Shown here: in pieces, positions 1-6,571 of the stretch
How positions within the stretch are numbered: position 1 is the first letter of the stretch
Layout of the letters: every line of letters begins with the position of its first letter
Assembly: GCA_017560705.1 (NCBI GenBank)
Contig: JAFZEK010000315.1
Location: forward strand, 1 to 6,571
Reading direction: 5' to 3'
Length of the DNA: 6,571 bases
DNA from: Bacteroidales bacterium
GTDB lineage: Bacteria; Bacteroidota; Bacteroidia; Bacteroidales; P3
Made by a program: the position numbers and the translations under genes
The notes under the pieces: generated by a model
What the model saw: the letters and a program-made list of their open reading frames with translations, nothing else
Told to the model about the DNA's origin: nothing
Databases searched by the model: none

Positions 1-1460
<1,460 letters not shown>

Positions 1461-1495
1461 ATTCATAAACCTATTGATACACATATTTCAGGAAT

Positions 1496-1732
1496 ATGAA
1501 AGTAAAGATAATAAAACCAGATGCAATAATATATGAAGGTAGTGCCAAACTACTTCAATTGCCTGGAATTGATGGTCTGTTCGAAATATTAAATAACCAT
1601 GCCCCCATTGTTTCTGCTTTGGCTAAAGGCAAAATAAAAATGGTGGACGATGAAAATAAAACACTGTTTTTTGACATAAACTCGGGTGTGGTAAAGAGTG
1701 AACAAAACGATGTTTTGATACTTATACAATAA
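1496..1732 (+). CDS. atpC: ATP synthase F1 subunit epsilon (AtpC), short form
   Basis: Epsilon subunit of the F1 central stalk, which contacts gamma and the c-ring. The 78 residues carry the N-terminal beta-sandwich signature: MKVKIIKPDAIIYEG at the start, LPGIDGLFEILNNHAPIVSAL in the middle, and a GVVKSEQNDVLILI end. Proteobacterial epsilon is about 139 residues and ends in a two-helix hairpin that can inhibit ATP hydrolysis. That domain is absent here, as is usual, to my knowledge, in Bacteroidota. ATG 1496 follows the atpD stop by 35 bases, with a weak AGGA just upstream. The order atpD-atpC implies co-transcription. A terminator follows directly, so the remaining atp genes are not downstream here, unlike the larger cluster I recall in Bacteroides. 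Confidence 0.95.
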   Translation: MKVKIIKPDAIIYEGSAKLLQLPGIDGLFEILNNHAPIVSALAKGKIKMVDDENKTLFFDINSGVVKSEQNDVLILIQ

Positions 1733-1767
1733 ACTCAAAGTTGTTTTTGTAAATATAGATTATATAG

Positions 1768-1798
1768 AAAAAGCCCTCAAATACTTGGGGGCTTTTTT
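1768..1798. terminator. Bidirectional intrinsic terminator between atpC and rlmL
   Basis: The left arm AAAAAGCCCTCAA (1768-1780) pairs with TTGGGGGCTTTTT (1785-1797) over 13 positions, with one G-T wobble and the 4-base loop ATAC. A T-run (1793-1798) follows on the + strand. The A-run on the left gives a U-run for transcripts on the - strand. It stands 35 bases after the atpC stop and about 50 bases after the rlmL stop of the converging operon, so it can end both transcripts. Confidence 0.88.
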
Positions 1799-1846
1799 GT
1801 TGTACAACAACCACTGAAAACTTAATTGAATAGAAAAACTATTATA

Positions 1847-3070
1847 CTAATCTCCATCAGTCGTAGCTTCAGTAGCATATTTATCTTTCTTAGAACCATT
1901 ATACAAATCAAACTTTAGAAAACGACATTCCAAAGAGCCATTATATAGTTCTATTTTTCTAGAAGGTCTAAGTCCAATACTCTTCATTGCACGGAAATCG
2001 GAAGTAATAAGCCAAGCTGTTCTGTCGTCGCCGTAGCTTTTAAATTGATCGCCAATGGAAGTGTATAAAGCATTCAAGTCATCCACAGCAATTCTTTCAC
2101 CGTATGGAGGGTTAGTAATAATCATACAAGGACCTTCCGGTGGTGCTTGATTTTCGAACGATTCCGGGAATAAGCATATATCATAGTGCAACTTAGCAAA
2201 ACGAAGATTCTTTTCGGCTTGCTCTATCACGTTTGCATCTATATCACAACCCCATATTTCATGTTCAAATTCACGTATTTGCTTATCAGCTTTTTCTCTT
2301 ACACTTTTCCATTCGCTGTTATTAAACTCTTTCCACTTCATGAAGCCAAATTTCTTCCTATAGTATTGAGGTGGAATATTGTTGGCATACATAGCTGCCT
2401 CTATAAGTATAGTTCCCGAGCCACACATAGGGTCGAAGAAATTGGTATCAGCTTTCCAACCGCTAAGCATTATCATACCTGCTGCCAACACCTCGTTGAT
2501 AGGTGCCACTCCCACTGCCTGACGATAGCCACGCTTATGTAATGATTCGCCGGAACTATTCATTAATAAGGTAACTTTGTTGTCGTGGATATGTAGGTTG
2601 AATTTATAGTCAGCGTTTTCTGTATCCACTGTTGGTCTTCTGCCAAACATACGTTTAAATCTGTCCACTATAGCATCTTTGGTTTTCAAAGCTGCGTAGT
2701 AGGAATGTGTAAATATTTCGCTATTGGTAGAACTTTCTATCAAGAAAGTGCAATCCACATCCAATATTTGTTCCCATTTTATTTTAAACACATTGTCGTA
2801 AAGCTCTTGTTCGTTGTTGGCTTCAAACTCGGCAAATGGTTTAAGGATAGCCAATGCTGTACGACAACAATAATTGGCTTTATACAAAGTTTCCATTGTA
2901 CCCATAAAAGCCACAGCTCTGTTTATCGGCTGAACATCCGTTGCACCTATAGCTCTCAACTCCTCTGCCAATATTTCTTCTAGGCCAAACATCGTTTTTC
3001 CTATCATTTTGAATGGCTTGGCTGTACTAGATACATGCTGTAATTCTTTATTTGATTTTATTATTATCAT
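1847..3070 (-). CDS. rlmL: THUMP-domain class I SAM-dependent RNA methyltransferase (RlmL/YpsC type, probable 23S rRNA m2G2445)
   Basis: Probable N2-guanine methyltransferase acting on 23S rRNA in the cytoplasm. The 407-residue protein has an N-terminal region with FGLEEILAEEL (28-38), a THUMP-like region (~65-172), the HKRGYR motif (178-183), the SAM-binding motif DPMCGSGT (213-220), an acidic GCDID strand end (274-278), and the catalytic NPPYGERI (320-327). It matches the RlmL half of the E. coli RlmKL fusion and the stand-alone YpsC-type enzymes. There is no RlmK domain. The start at 3070 is preceded by a TAAGGGAT purine run. However, the family's conserved part begins near Met22 (codon at 3005-3007), so the first ~21 residues may be an extension or a misplaced start. 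It is the last gene of the nadC-led operon, 54 bases after the thioesterase. The exact target nucleotide is inferred from family only. Confidence 0.88.
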   Translation of the reverse strand: MIIIKSNKELQHVSSTAKPFKMIGKTMFGLEEILAEELRAIGATDVQPINRAVAFMGTMETLYKANYCCRTALAILKPFAEFEANNEQELYDNVFKIKWEQILDVDCTFLIESSTNSEIFTHSYYAALKTKDAIVDRFKRMFGRRPTVDTENADYKFNLHIHDNKVTLLMNSSGESLHKRGYRQAVGVAPINEVLAAGMIMLSGWKADTNFFDPMCGSGTILIEAAMYANNIPPQYYRKKFGFMKWKEFNNSEWKSVREKADKQIREFEHEIWGCDIDANVIEQAEKNLRFAKLHYDICLFPESFENQAPPEGPCMIITNPPYGERIAVDDLNALYTSIGDQFKSYGDDRTAWLITSDFRAMKSIGLRPSRKIELYNGSLECRFLKFDLYNGSKKDKYATEATTDGD

Positions 3071-3124
3071 AGTTTATCCCTTACTTTAGGCTTATCATAG
3101 CCCTTATAAATTTCTAATGTTCTT

Positions 3125-3508
3125 TTATTTTAATTTGTCCATAAATTTCTGAGAATCTACTATGTATCTCACATGAGTAGCCTCCCCTATTTGACCCACT
3201 TCATCGTAAGCCTTTATGTCAAAATACAAGCGTTTGCCGTCGACTTTTGTAAGTTTGGACTGACAATTAACGCTCATACCTAGTGGAGTAGCCTTTATAT
3301 GTTTCACATTTATCTCTATTCCCACTGTAGTACATCCTTCGGGCAAAAAGTCGCCAACACTACAATGAGCTGTTTGCTCCATAAATGCCACCATAGCAGG
3401 TGTGGCAAACACTGGCAATAGTCCTGAACCATGTGTTGCTGCCGAATCGGCGTCTTTTACTATCTTACTTAATTGGTTTTCTATACCTTCTTTAATATTT
3501 ATTTCCAT
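3125..3508 (-). CDS. FlK-like hotdog-fold acyl-CoA thioesterase
   Basis: A 127-residue protein of the thioesterase group that includes fluoroacetyl-CoA thioesterase FlK. It should hydrolyse a small acyl-CoA in the cytoplasm. Diagnostic sequence is GSGLLPVFATPAMVAFMEQTA (27-47). Thr36, Glu44 and His70 have the same spacing (8 and 26 residues) as the FlK catalytic triad Thr42/Glu50/His76, so the protein looks catalytically competent. Small-molecule specificity cannot be read from the sequence. Fluoroacetate is unlikely; a housekeeping acyl-CoA clean-up role is more plausible, but that is inference. The length is normal for the family. The start ATG at 3508 has no Shine-Dalgarno sequence, only an AT/AC-rich leader. 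It lies 33 bases after the YihY-family gene and 54 bases before rlmL on the same strand, consistent with one transcript. Confidence 0.87.
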   Translation of the reverse strand: MEINIKEGIENQLSKIVKDADSAATHGSGLLPVFATPAMVAFMEQTAHCSVGDFLPEGCTTVGIEINVKHIKATPLGMSVNCQSKLTKVDGKRLYFDIKAYDEVGQIGEATHVRYIVDSQKFMDKLK

Positions 3509-3541
3509 GTGTGTAAGTGTGTATATATATTATTTGTATAA

Positions 3542-4522
3542 TTAATATTTCTCTTCTTCTTTCAAAAGTCGCTTTTGTATCTTGCTGTTAGCTATACTTA
3601 TATTTAGTTCGTAGCCTATAAGTAATATACACGAACAAAGGTAAAGCCATAGCAAAAATATTATCAATGTACCTATAGAGCCATACAAAACATTGTACTT
3701 AGAAAAGTTACTTATATAGAAGTTGAAACCTGCCGTTGCCATAAAGAACAAGATGGTAGATAATGTAGACCCTGCCGAGAAAAAACCTAATCGTTGTTTC
3801 TTTACCGGTGCCAAATAGTAAATGACAGATATAACCACCAACGCCATTATTATCATAAGAATCCATCGACCAATGTTTATTATAACGAAAATAATATTAT
3901 TTGTTATAAGTCCACTATCTAGCAAGTAGATAACTATTCTTTTGTAGCCTAGCATTATAGATAACACTGTAGATACCAGCAAGTATAATATGACAACCAA
4001 GAAAAGACATATTATCTTTCGTCTTATATAAGTACGGTTTTCAATGGTGTTGGACGACTGGTTAAAAGCCCTCACTATAGAGTCCATCCCATTTACCGAC
4101 ACTACAATGGTGGCCAAGAAACCCACCGATAGCAACGTGGTGTGTTTGTGATTAAAGACTTCGTTTATCGTTTCTATAACAGGTTTGTATACCTCGTTTG
4201 GCAAAATGCTTTGCAAATATATGTATAGCTCTTCCAACAACCCATGCACTGGAAAATATGGAAGCAACGTAAACATAAACAGAAGCATAGGAAACAGAGC
4301 CAAAAAGAATGAAAAACTCAATGCCTTGGCTCTGTTGTTTATAGAACCCCGCATAAGCCCACGTATAAAGAAAGATAGCACATCAAACAATGGTACACCC
4401 TGAAATCCTGGCAAAACCAGCTTCCTTATGTCGTGGATTAGCACACGCACCGGTCGCCAAAAGAGTGCTTTGCGTGTCAGGTGAGCAAACCATTGCTTTG
4501 AAAAATACTTAATGGGCTTCAT
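3542..4522 (-). CDS. YihY/BrkB-family inner-membrane protein
   Basis: A 326-residue polytopic membrane protein of the YihY/virulence factor BrkB family (historically misannotated as RNase BN). Its biochemical role is not established. A basic ~60-residue N-terminal segment is followed by hydrophobic spans at roughly 67-90, 128-144, 170-191, 207-236, 246-269 and 280-304. Family hallmarks are RAKALSFSFFLALFP (64-78), FNFYISNFSKYNVLYGSIGT (266-285) and LLWLYLCSCILLIGYELN (290-307). A charged tail (KRLLKEEEKY) should be cytoplasmic. Length and motif order are normal, with no sign of damage. It begins 20 bases after nadC and ends 33 bases before the thioesterase gene, so it is very likely co-transcribed with both. 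No function in NAD metabolism should be inferred from that alone. The leader has no Shine-Dalgarno sequence. Confidence 0.92.
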   Translation of the reverse strand: MKPIKYFSKQWFAHLTRKALFWRPVRVLIHDIRKLVLPGFQGVPLFDVLSFFIRGLMRGSINNRAKALSFSFFLALFPMLLFMFTLLPYFPVHGLLEELYIYLQSILPNEVYKPVIETINEVFNHKHTTLLSVGFLATIVVSVNGMDSIVRAFNQSSNTIENRTYIRRKIICLFLVVILYLLVSTVLSIMLGYKRIVIYLLDSGLITNNIIFVIINIGRWILMIIMALVVISVIYYLAPVKKQRLGFFSAGSTLSTILFFMATAGFNFYISNFSKYNVLYGSIGTLIIFLLWLYLCSCILLIGYELNISIANSKIQKRLLKEEEKY

Positions 4523-4542
4523 GCAGATATACTATATACATA

Positions 4543-5385
4543 TTATGCACTAACTAAACTTATATCCAAACTCTTTATGTGGTGAGTAAGAGCTCCTACG
4601 GAAATAAAATCTACACCCGATTGGGCATAAAGTCTTAAAGTATCTTCAGTTATACCTCCCGAAGCCTCTGTTTCATATTTGCCGTCTATTCTTTCCACCG
4701 CAGTTTTTAGCAGTTCCGGACTAAAATTATCCAGCATTATTCTATCCACTCCGCCTATTGACATCACCTCTTCCAGCTCTTCCATGTTTCTCACCTCTAT
4801 CTCTATCTTCAAGTTTTTATTCTTTTCTTTCAAATATTGATGAGTGCGTTCTATGGCTTGCTTTATACCTCCAGCAAAGTCTATATGATTATCCTTTAGC
4901 ATAATCATGTCGTACAATCCTATTCTGTGATTAGTGCCACCACCTGTTTTTACGGCATATTTTTCTAGCAATCGCATGTTGGGAGTAGTTTTTCTAGTAT
5001 CCAACAGCTGAGTGTGTAAGCCTTCCAAAAGCCCTGTCATATAGTTAGTTTTGGTAGCAATACCACTTAGGCGTTGAATGAAATTCAGTGCAGTGCGTTC
5101 AGCTGTAAGAATAGATGCCGAAGCCCCTTCCACTGTAAGTATCAAATCGCCCTTCTTTATCTTGTCGCCGTCGGCCAAAAACGGAGTCACCACCGTGTTT
5201 GGATCCACAAGTTCAAATACTCGTTTAGCAACATCAATACCACAAACTATGCCTTCGGCTTTTGCCAGCATTTTGGCTTTGCCCTTAAACTCGTAGGGCA
5301 CACATGCTAGAGTGCTGTGGTCACCATCGCCTACGTCTTCGCGTAGTGCCAATTGTATTAGCTCATCTAATATAGGTGTTATCAT
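4543..5385 (-). CDS. nadC: Nicotinate-nucleotide diphosphorylase (carboxylating), quinolinate phosphoribosyltransferase
   Basis: Converts quinolinate and PRPP to nicotinate mononucleotide, CO2 and pyrophosphate, the entry to the shared part of de novo NAD synthesis. The 280 residues are the normal family length. Visible are LREDVGDGDHST (14-25), the hinge AERTALNFIQRLSGIAT (95-111), the active-site stretch LDTRKTTPNMR (128-138), KTGGGTNHRIGLYDMIMLKDNH (146-167), IEVRNMEEL (196-204), MLDNFSPE (217-224), EASGGI (240-245) and a C-terminal GVDFISVGALTH phosphate-binding loop (257-268). All expected basic residues appear present. nadA and nadB are not in the window. As the first gene of the four-gene minus-strand operon it sits next to the 324-base divergent intergenic region, so its promoter should lie there. 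The leader is AT-rich with no Shine-Dalgarno sequence. Confidence 0.96.
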   Translation of the reverse strand: MITPILDELIQLALREDVGDGDHSTLACVPYEFKGKAKMLAKAEGIVCGIDVAKRVFELVDPNTVVTPFLADGDKIKKGDLILTVEGASASILTAERTALNFIQRLSGIATKTNYMTGLLEGLHTQLLDTRKTTPNMRLLEKYAVKTGGGTNHRIGLYDMIMLKDNHIDFAGGIKQAIERTHQYLKEKNKNLKIEIEVRNMEELEEVMSIGGVDRIMLDNFSPELLKTAVERIDGKYETEASGGITEDTLRLYAQSGVDFISVGALTHHIKSLDISLVSA

Positions 5386-5473
5386 CTGTGTATGTATATT
5401 TTAAATTGAAAACGTTAAACAGTGACGAAAAACCTTGGACACAAAACAAACATCTGCACTGCTGTTTGCAATG

Positions 5474-5481
5474 CAAAAATA
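5474..5481 (-). promoter_or_regulatory. Candidate -7 box for the nadC operon (proximal)
   Basis: On the minus strand this reads TATTTTTG, fitting the Bacteroidota -7 consensus TAnnTTTG. It would give a leader of roughly 80 bases before the nadC ATG. No TTTG -33 element is visible at the usual distance. It competes with the distal box at 5616-5623 as the main nadC promoter. Confidence 0.35.
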
Positions 5482-5563
5482 CAACTTCTCCCTTCCTTTT
5501 CTCCTTTGGTTTTTCATAAGATAATTCTTTTTCTCGATTGTGTGAGACAATAAAACATTACAT

Positions 5564-5586
5564 AACTTATTACATTATAATAAGTT
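5564..5586. repeat. Perfect 9-bp inverted repeat in the nadC leader region
   Basis: AACTTATTA (5564-5572) and TAATAAGTT (5578-5586) are exact reverse complements around the 5-base spacer CATTA. The site lies just downstream of the distal minus-strand -7 box, where it would overlap or follow the transcription start. It could be an operator for a dimeric regulator or a weak RNA hairpin. AT richness makes chance a real alternative. Confidence 0.45.
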
Positions 5587-5615
5587 GTTTCATTACTTGA
5601 AACTTCTTTCACATG

Positions 5616-5623
5616 CAAAGATA
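5616..5623 (-). promoter_or_regulatory. Candidate -7 box for the nadC operon (distal)
   Basis: On the minus strand this reads TATCTTTG followed by CA, the commonest form of the Bacteroidota -7 element and identical over 10 bases to the box in front of guaD. It would give a leader of about 225 bases containing the 5564-5586 inverted repeat. No clear -33 TTTG is visible. Confidence 0.42.
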
Positions 5624-5677
5624 CAATATTTTTTCCAATTAAGAGCTTTTTTTCTACTGTTTTTGAAGAAAAAAGCT

Positions 5678-5685
5678 TATCTTTG
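5678..5685 (+). promoter_or_regulatory. guaD promoter -7 box
   Basis: TATCTTTG, followed by CA, fits the Bacteroidota consensus TAnnTTTG. Transcription would start near 5690, leaving a short A-rich leader of about 20 bases with no Shine-Dalgarno sequence before ATG 5710. The -33 region has no clear TTTG; a TTTG at 5662-5665 is too close, with only 12 bases of spacing. Confidence 0.55.
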
Positions 5686-5709
5686 CAACTGTAAAAACAC
5701 AAATAAACA

Positions 5710-6186
5710 ATGAATAAAACAGTAAAAGACTATCTGCAACGCAGCATAGACATAGCCACAAACAACTGCAAAACAGGCAACGGAGGTCCTTTTGGTGCTG
5801 TAATTGTAAGAAATGGAGAGATAATAGCAGAATGCGGAAACTCTGTGACAACAACCAACGACCCTACTGCTCATGCCGAAGTGAACGCCATACGTCAAGC
5901 ATGTAAAAAACTAAACACTTTCGACCTTTCGGACTGCGAAATATATGCTAGCTGCGAACCTTGCCCTATGTGCCTTTCTGCCATATATTGGGCCGGAATA
6001 CCAAAACTATACTACGCCGCTACTAAGCACAACGCCGCCGACGCCGGATTCGACGATGATTTCATTTACAAAGAACTAGCTAAAAAAGAAGCCGACAGAA
6101 CATTAATGTCCAAACATATAGACCTCGAAGACCACGATGCTCCTTTCGTGGCATGGAAAAACATGGAGAACAAAGTGGAGTACTAG
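5710..6186 (+). CDS. guaD: Guanine deaminase, CDA-fold (GuaD type)
   Basis: Zinc-dependent deaminase of the cytidine deaminase fold, most like Bacillus subtilis GuaD, which converts guanine to xanthine and ammonia in purine salvage or catabolism. The 158 residues carry GGPFGAVIV (25-33), NDPTAHAEV (50-58) with zinc-ligand His55 and proton-shuttle Glu57, and SCEPCPMC (81-88) with zinc-ligand Cys85 and Cys88. Two stretches set it apart from TadA-type tRNA deaminases: AGFDDDFIYKE (112-122), and the C-terminal APFVAWKNMENKVEY ending in Tyr, which matches the domain-swapped tail that completes the GuaD active site. Length is as expected. It is a single gene, divergent from nadC and followed by a hairpin overlapping its stop. 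Cytosine or another nucleobase as substrate cannot be excluded, but guanine is best supported. Confidence 0.88.
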   Translation: MNKTVKDYLQRSIDIATNNCKTGNGGPFGAVIVRNGEIIAECGNSVTTTNDPTAHAEVNAIRQACKKLNTFDLSDCEIYASCEPCPMCLSAIYWAGIPKLYYAATKHNAADAGFDDDFIYKELAKKEADRTLMSKHIDLEDHDAPFVAWKNMENKVEY

Positions 6187-6199
6187 CTTCACTTTGTTT
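6169..6199 (+). terminator. Terminator-like hairpin overlapping the end of guaD
   Basis: AACAAAGTGGAG (6169-6180) pairs with CTTCACTTTGTT (6187-6198) over 12 positions with one G-T wobble. The 6-base loop TACTAG contains the last Tyr codon and the stop codon. The tail after it (TTCCTTCCTCC) is pyrimidine-rich but not a true T-run, so it may be a weak terminator or an mRNA 3'-end stabiliser. Confidence 0.5.
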
Positions 6200-6245
6200 C
6201 CTTCCTCCACCCTACCTGCTGAAAATGAATCACGTTGCAGTTGAA

Positions 6246-6337
6246 TTTTCATCCTCGATGTTCTCAAGTTTTCATCCTTGATGTTCTCAAGTTTTCATCC
6301 TTGATGTTTTTCCAATTTCATCCTCGATGATGCAGTC
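6246..6337. repeat. Tandem repeat array A, 23-bp period, four units
   Basis: Units start at 6246, 6269, 6292 and 6315. Units 1 and 2 differ at one base (CTCGATG versus CTTGATG), unit 3 diverges at its end, and unit 4 keeps the core TTTCATCCTCGATG. Every unit contains CATC-3-GATG, a small dyad. Unit 2 also carries CTTGA-5-TCAAG, so alternative small hairpins are possible. Confidence 0.9.
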
Positions 6338-6355
6338 TCCTCCATCACGATATTT

Positions 6356-6363
6356 TAAATTTG
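6356..6363 (+). promoter_or_regulatory. Promoter-like TAnnTTTG box before array B
   Basis: TAAATTTG followed by CA fits the Bacteroidota -7 consensus and would start transcription at about 6370, the first base of array B. No -33 TTTG is seen, and no gene follows within the window, so this is a weak call. Confidence 0.25.
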
Positions 6364-6370
6364 CAAACCG

Positions 6371-6458
6371 CACAGTTACGACCCAAAACTCCCACAGTTA
6401 CGACCCAAAACTCCCACAGTTACGACCCAAAACTCCCATACTTTCGACCCGCAAACTG
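6371..6458. repeat. Tandem repeat array B, 22-bp period, three perfect units plus a degenerate one
   Basis: Units starting at 6371, 6393 and 6415 are identical over 22 bases, with core CAGTTACGACCCAAAACT. A fourth unit (6437-6458) is diverged but keeps TCGACCC and CAAACT. Traces continue as CATACTTTTT (6459 on) and, upstream, GCAAACCG (6363-6370). The sequence is unrelated to array A. Confidence 0.93.
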
Positions 6459-6502
6459 CATACTTTTTATAGCTATCTTAATATAGGCAACTTCTAAAAA
6501 TT

Positions 6503-6549
6503 CCACGTTTCGGATAAACAAAAGAGTGTTCTTTGAAACTTTTGCGTGG
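6503..6549. repeat. Imperfect stem-loop near the right edge
   Basis: CCACG (6503-6507) pairs with CGTGG (6545-6549), TTTC (6508-6511) with GAAA (6535-6538) across a 6-base bulge, and an inner AAAGA-GTGT-TCTTT hairpin (6521-6534) closes the top. No T-run follows on either side, so it does not look like a terminator. Confidence 0.3.
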
Positions 6550-6571
6550 TTGACTTCGTCGATGTTGCTAT

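Larger units (their letters stand above)
5386..5709. promoter_or_regulatory. Divergent intergenic regulatory region between nadC and guaD
   Basis: These 324 AT-rich bases separate two divergent genes and contain no supportable coding frame. They hold three TAnnTTTG-type boxes (5678-5685 on +; 5616-5623 and 5474-5481 on -), a 9-bp inverted repeat at 5564-5586, a smaller ATTGT/ACAAT dyad at 5537-5551, and an AGCTTTTTT/AAAAAAGCT dyad at 5644-5677. No known riboswitch or NAD-regulator operator was recognised. Confidence 0.7.
6187..6571. other. Gene-free region with two tandem arrays
   Basis: There is no supportable gene in these 385 bases. They hold a guaD-end hairpin, a 23-bp-period tandem array (6246-6337), a promoter-like box (6356-6363), a 22-bp-period tandem array (6371-6458, with decayed edges) and an imperfect stem-loop (6503-6549). 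The array periods are not multiples of three and the frames close quickly, so the arrays are non-coding. Confidence 0.75.

Noticed and set aside
2186..2542. Plus-strand open frame of 118 codons opposite rlmL
   Set aside because: Antisense to the SAM-binding domain of rlmL. The composition is Cys/His/Phe-rich as expected of a shadow frame, with no recognisable motif.
2705..2983. Plus-strand open frame of 92 codons opposite rlmL
   Set aside because: Antisense to the THUMP region, with no motifs and no promoter or leader of its own.
5074..5310. Two overlapping plus-strand frames opposite nadC
   Set aside because: Both lie antisense to conserved nadC coding sequence and have no family resemblance.
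5514..5898. Several minus-strand frames across the intergenic region and the start of guaD
   Set aside because: They overlap each other, run through the promoter-like boxes and oppose guaD. The peptides are low-complexity Phe/Leu/Cys/Tyr-rich shadows.
5710..6186. tRNA adenosine deaminase TadA
   Set aside because: The GFDDDFIYKE region and the C-terminal FVAWKNMENKVEY tail match GuaD-type guanine deaminase rather than TadA.
6246..6458. CRISPR array
   Set aside because: The repeats are directly adjacent with no unique spacers, the two arrays have different units, and no cas gene is present.
6420..6571. Open minus-strand frame of 49 codons running off the right edge and stopping inside array B (contains IDEVNHAKVSKNTLLF)
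   Set aside because: No family is recognisable, it has no start in view apart from a late Met, and an open run of this length is expected by chance in AT-rich DNA. Its end lies in the repeats. Sequence beyond 6571 would decide.

Overview
The window looks like a chromosomal segment from a member of the Bacteroidota, most likely a Bacteroidales-type anaerobe or relative. Four signs point this way. The F1 beta subunit carries the long acidic insertion before FGQMNEPPG that I associate with this phylum. The epsilon subunit is only 78 residues. Most genes lack a strong Shine-Dalgarno sequence. Bacteroidota-style TAnnTTTG promoter boxes stand upstream of divergent genes. The DNA is AT-rich. The genus cannot be fixed from the sequence.

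Layout. Bases 1-1732 (+) hold the end of an ATP synthase unit: atpD, cut by the left edge, then atpC, closed by a strong bidirectional terminator at 1768-1798. atpD has a one-base deletion near 1129 that introduces a TGA stop and moves the last ~109 codons into another frame. Bases 1847-5385 (-) hold four closely spaced, co-oriented genes, read in the order nadC (quinolinate phosphoribosyltransferase), a YihY/BrkB-family membrane protein, an FlK-type hotdog thioesterase, and an RlmL-type THUMP rRNA methyltransferase. They converge on the atp genes and share the terminator. Bases 5386-5709 are a divergent AT-rich regulatory region with promoter-like boxes on both strands and several inverted repeats. 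Bases 5710-6186 (+) hold a GuaD-type guanine deaminase whose last codons form half of a terminator-like hairpin. Bases 6187-6571 contain no supportable gene but hold two unrelated tandem repeat arrays (23-bp and 22-bp period), a promoter-like box between them, and an imperfect stem-loop near the right edge.

The genes are mostly housekeeping: energy conversion, NAD synthesis, rRNA modification and purine salvage. No defence system, transposase, CRISPR array, tRNA or rRNA was recognised. The points most worth checking are the split atpD, the paired minisatellite-like arrays after guaD, and the dyad-rich region between nadC and guaD.
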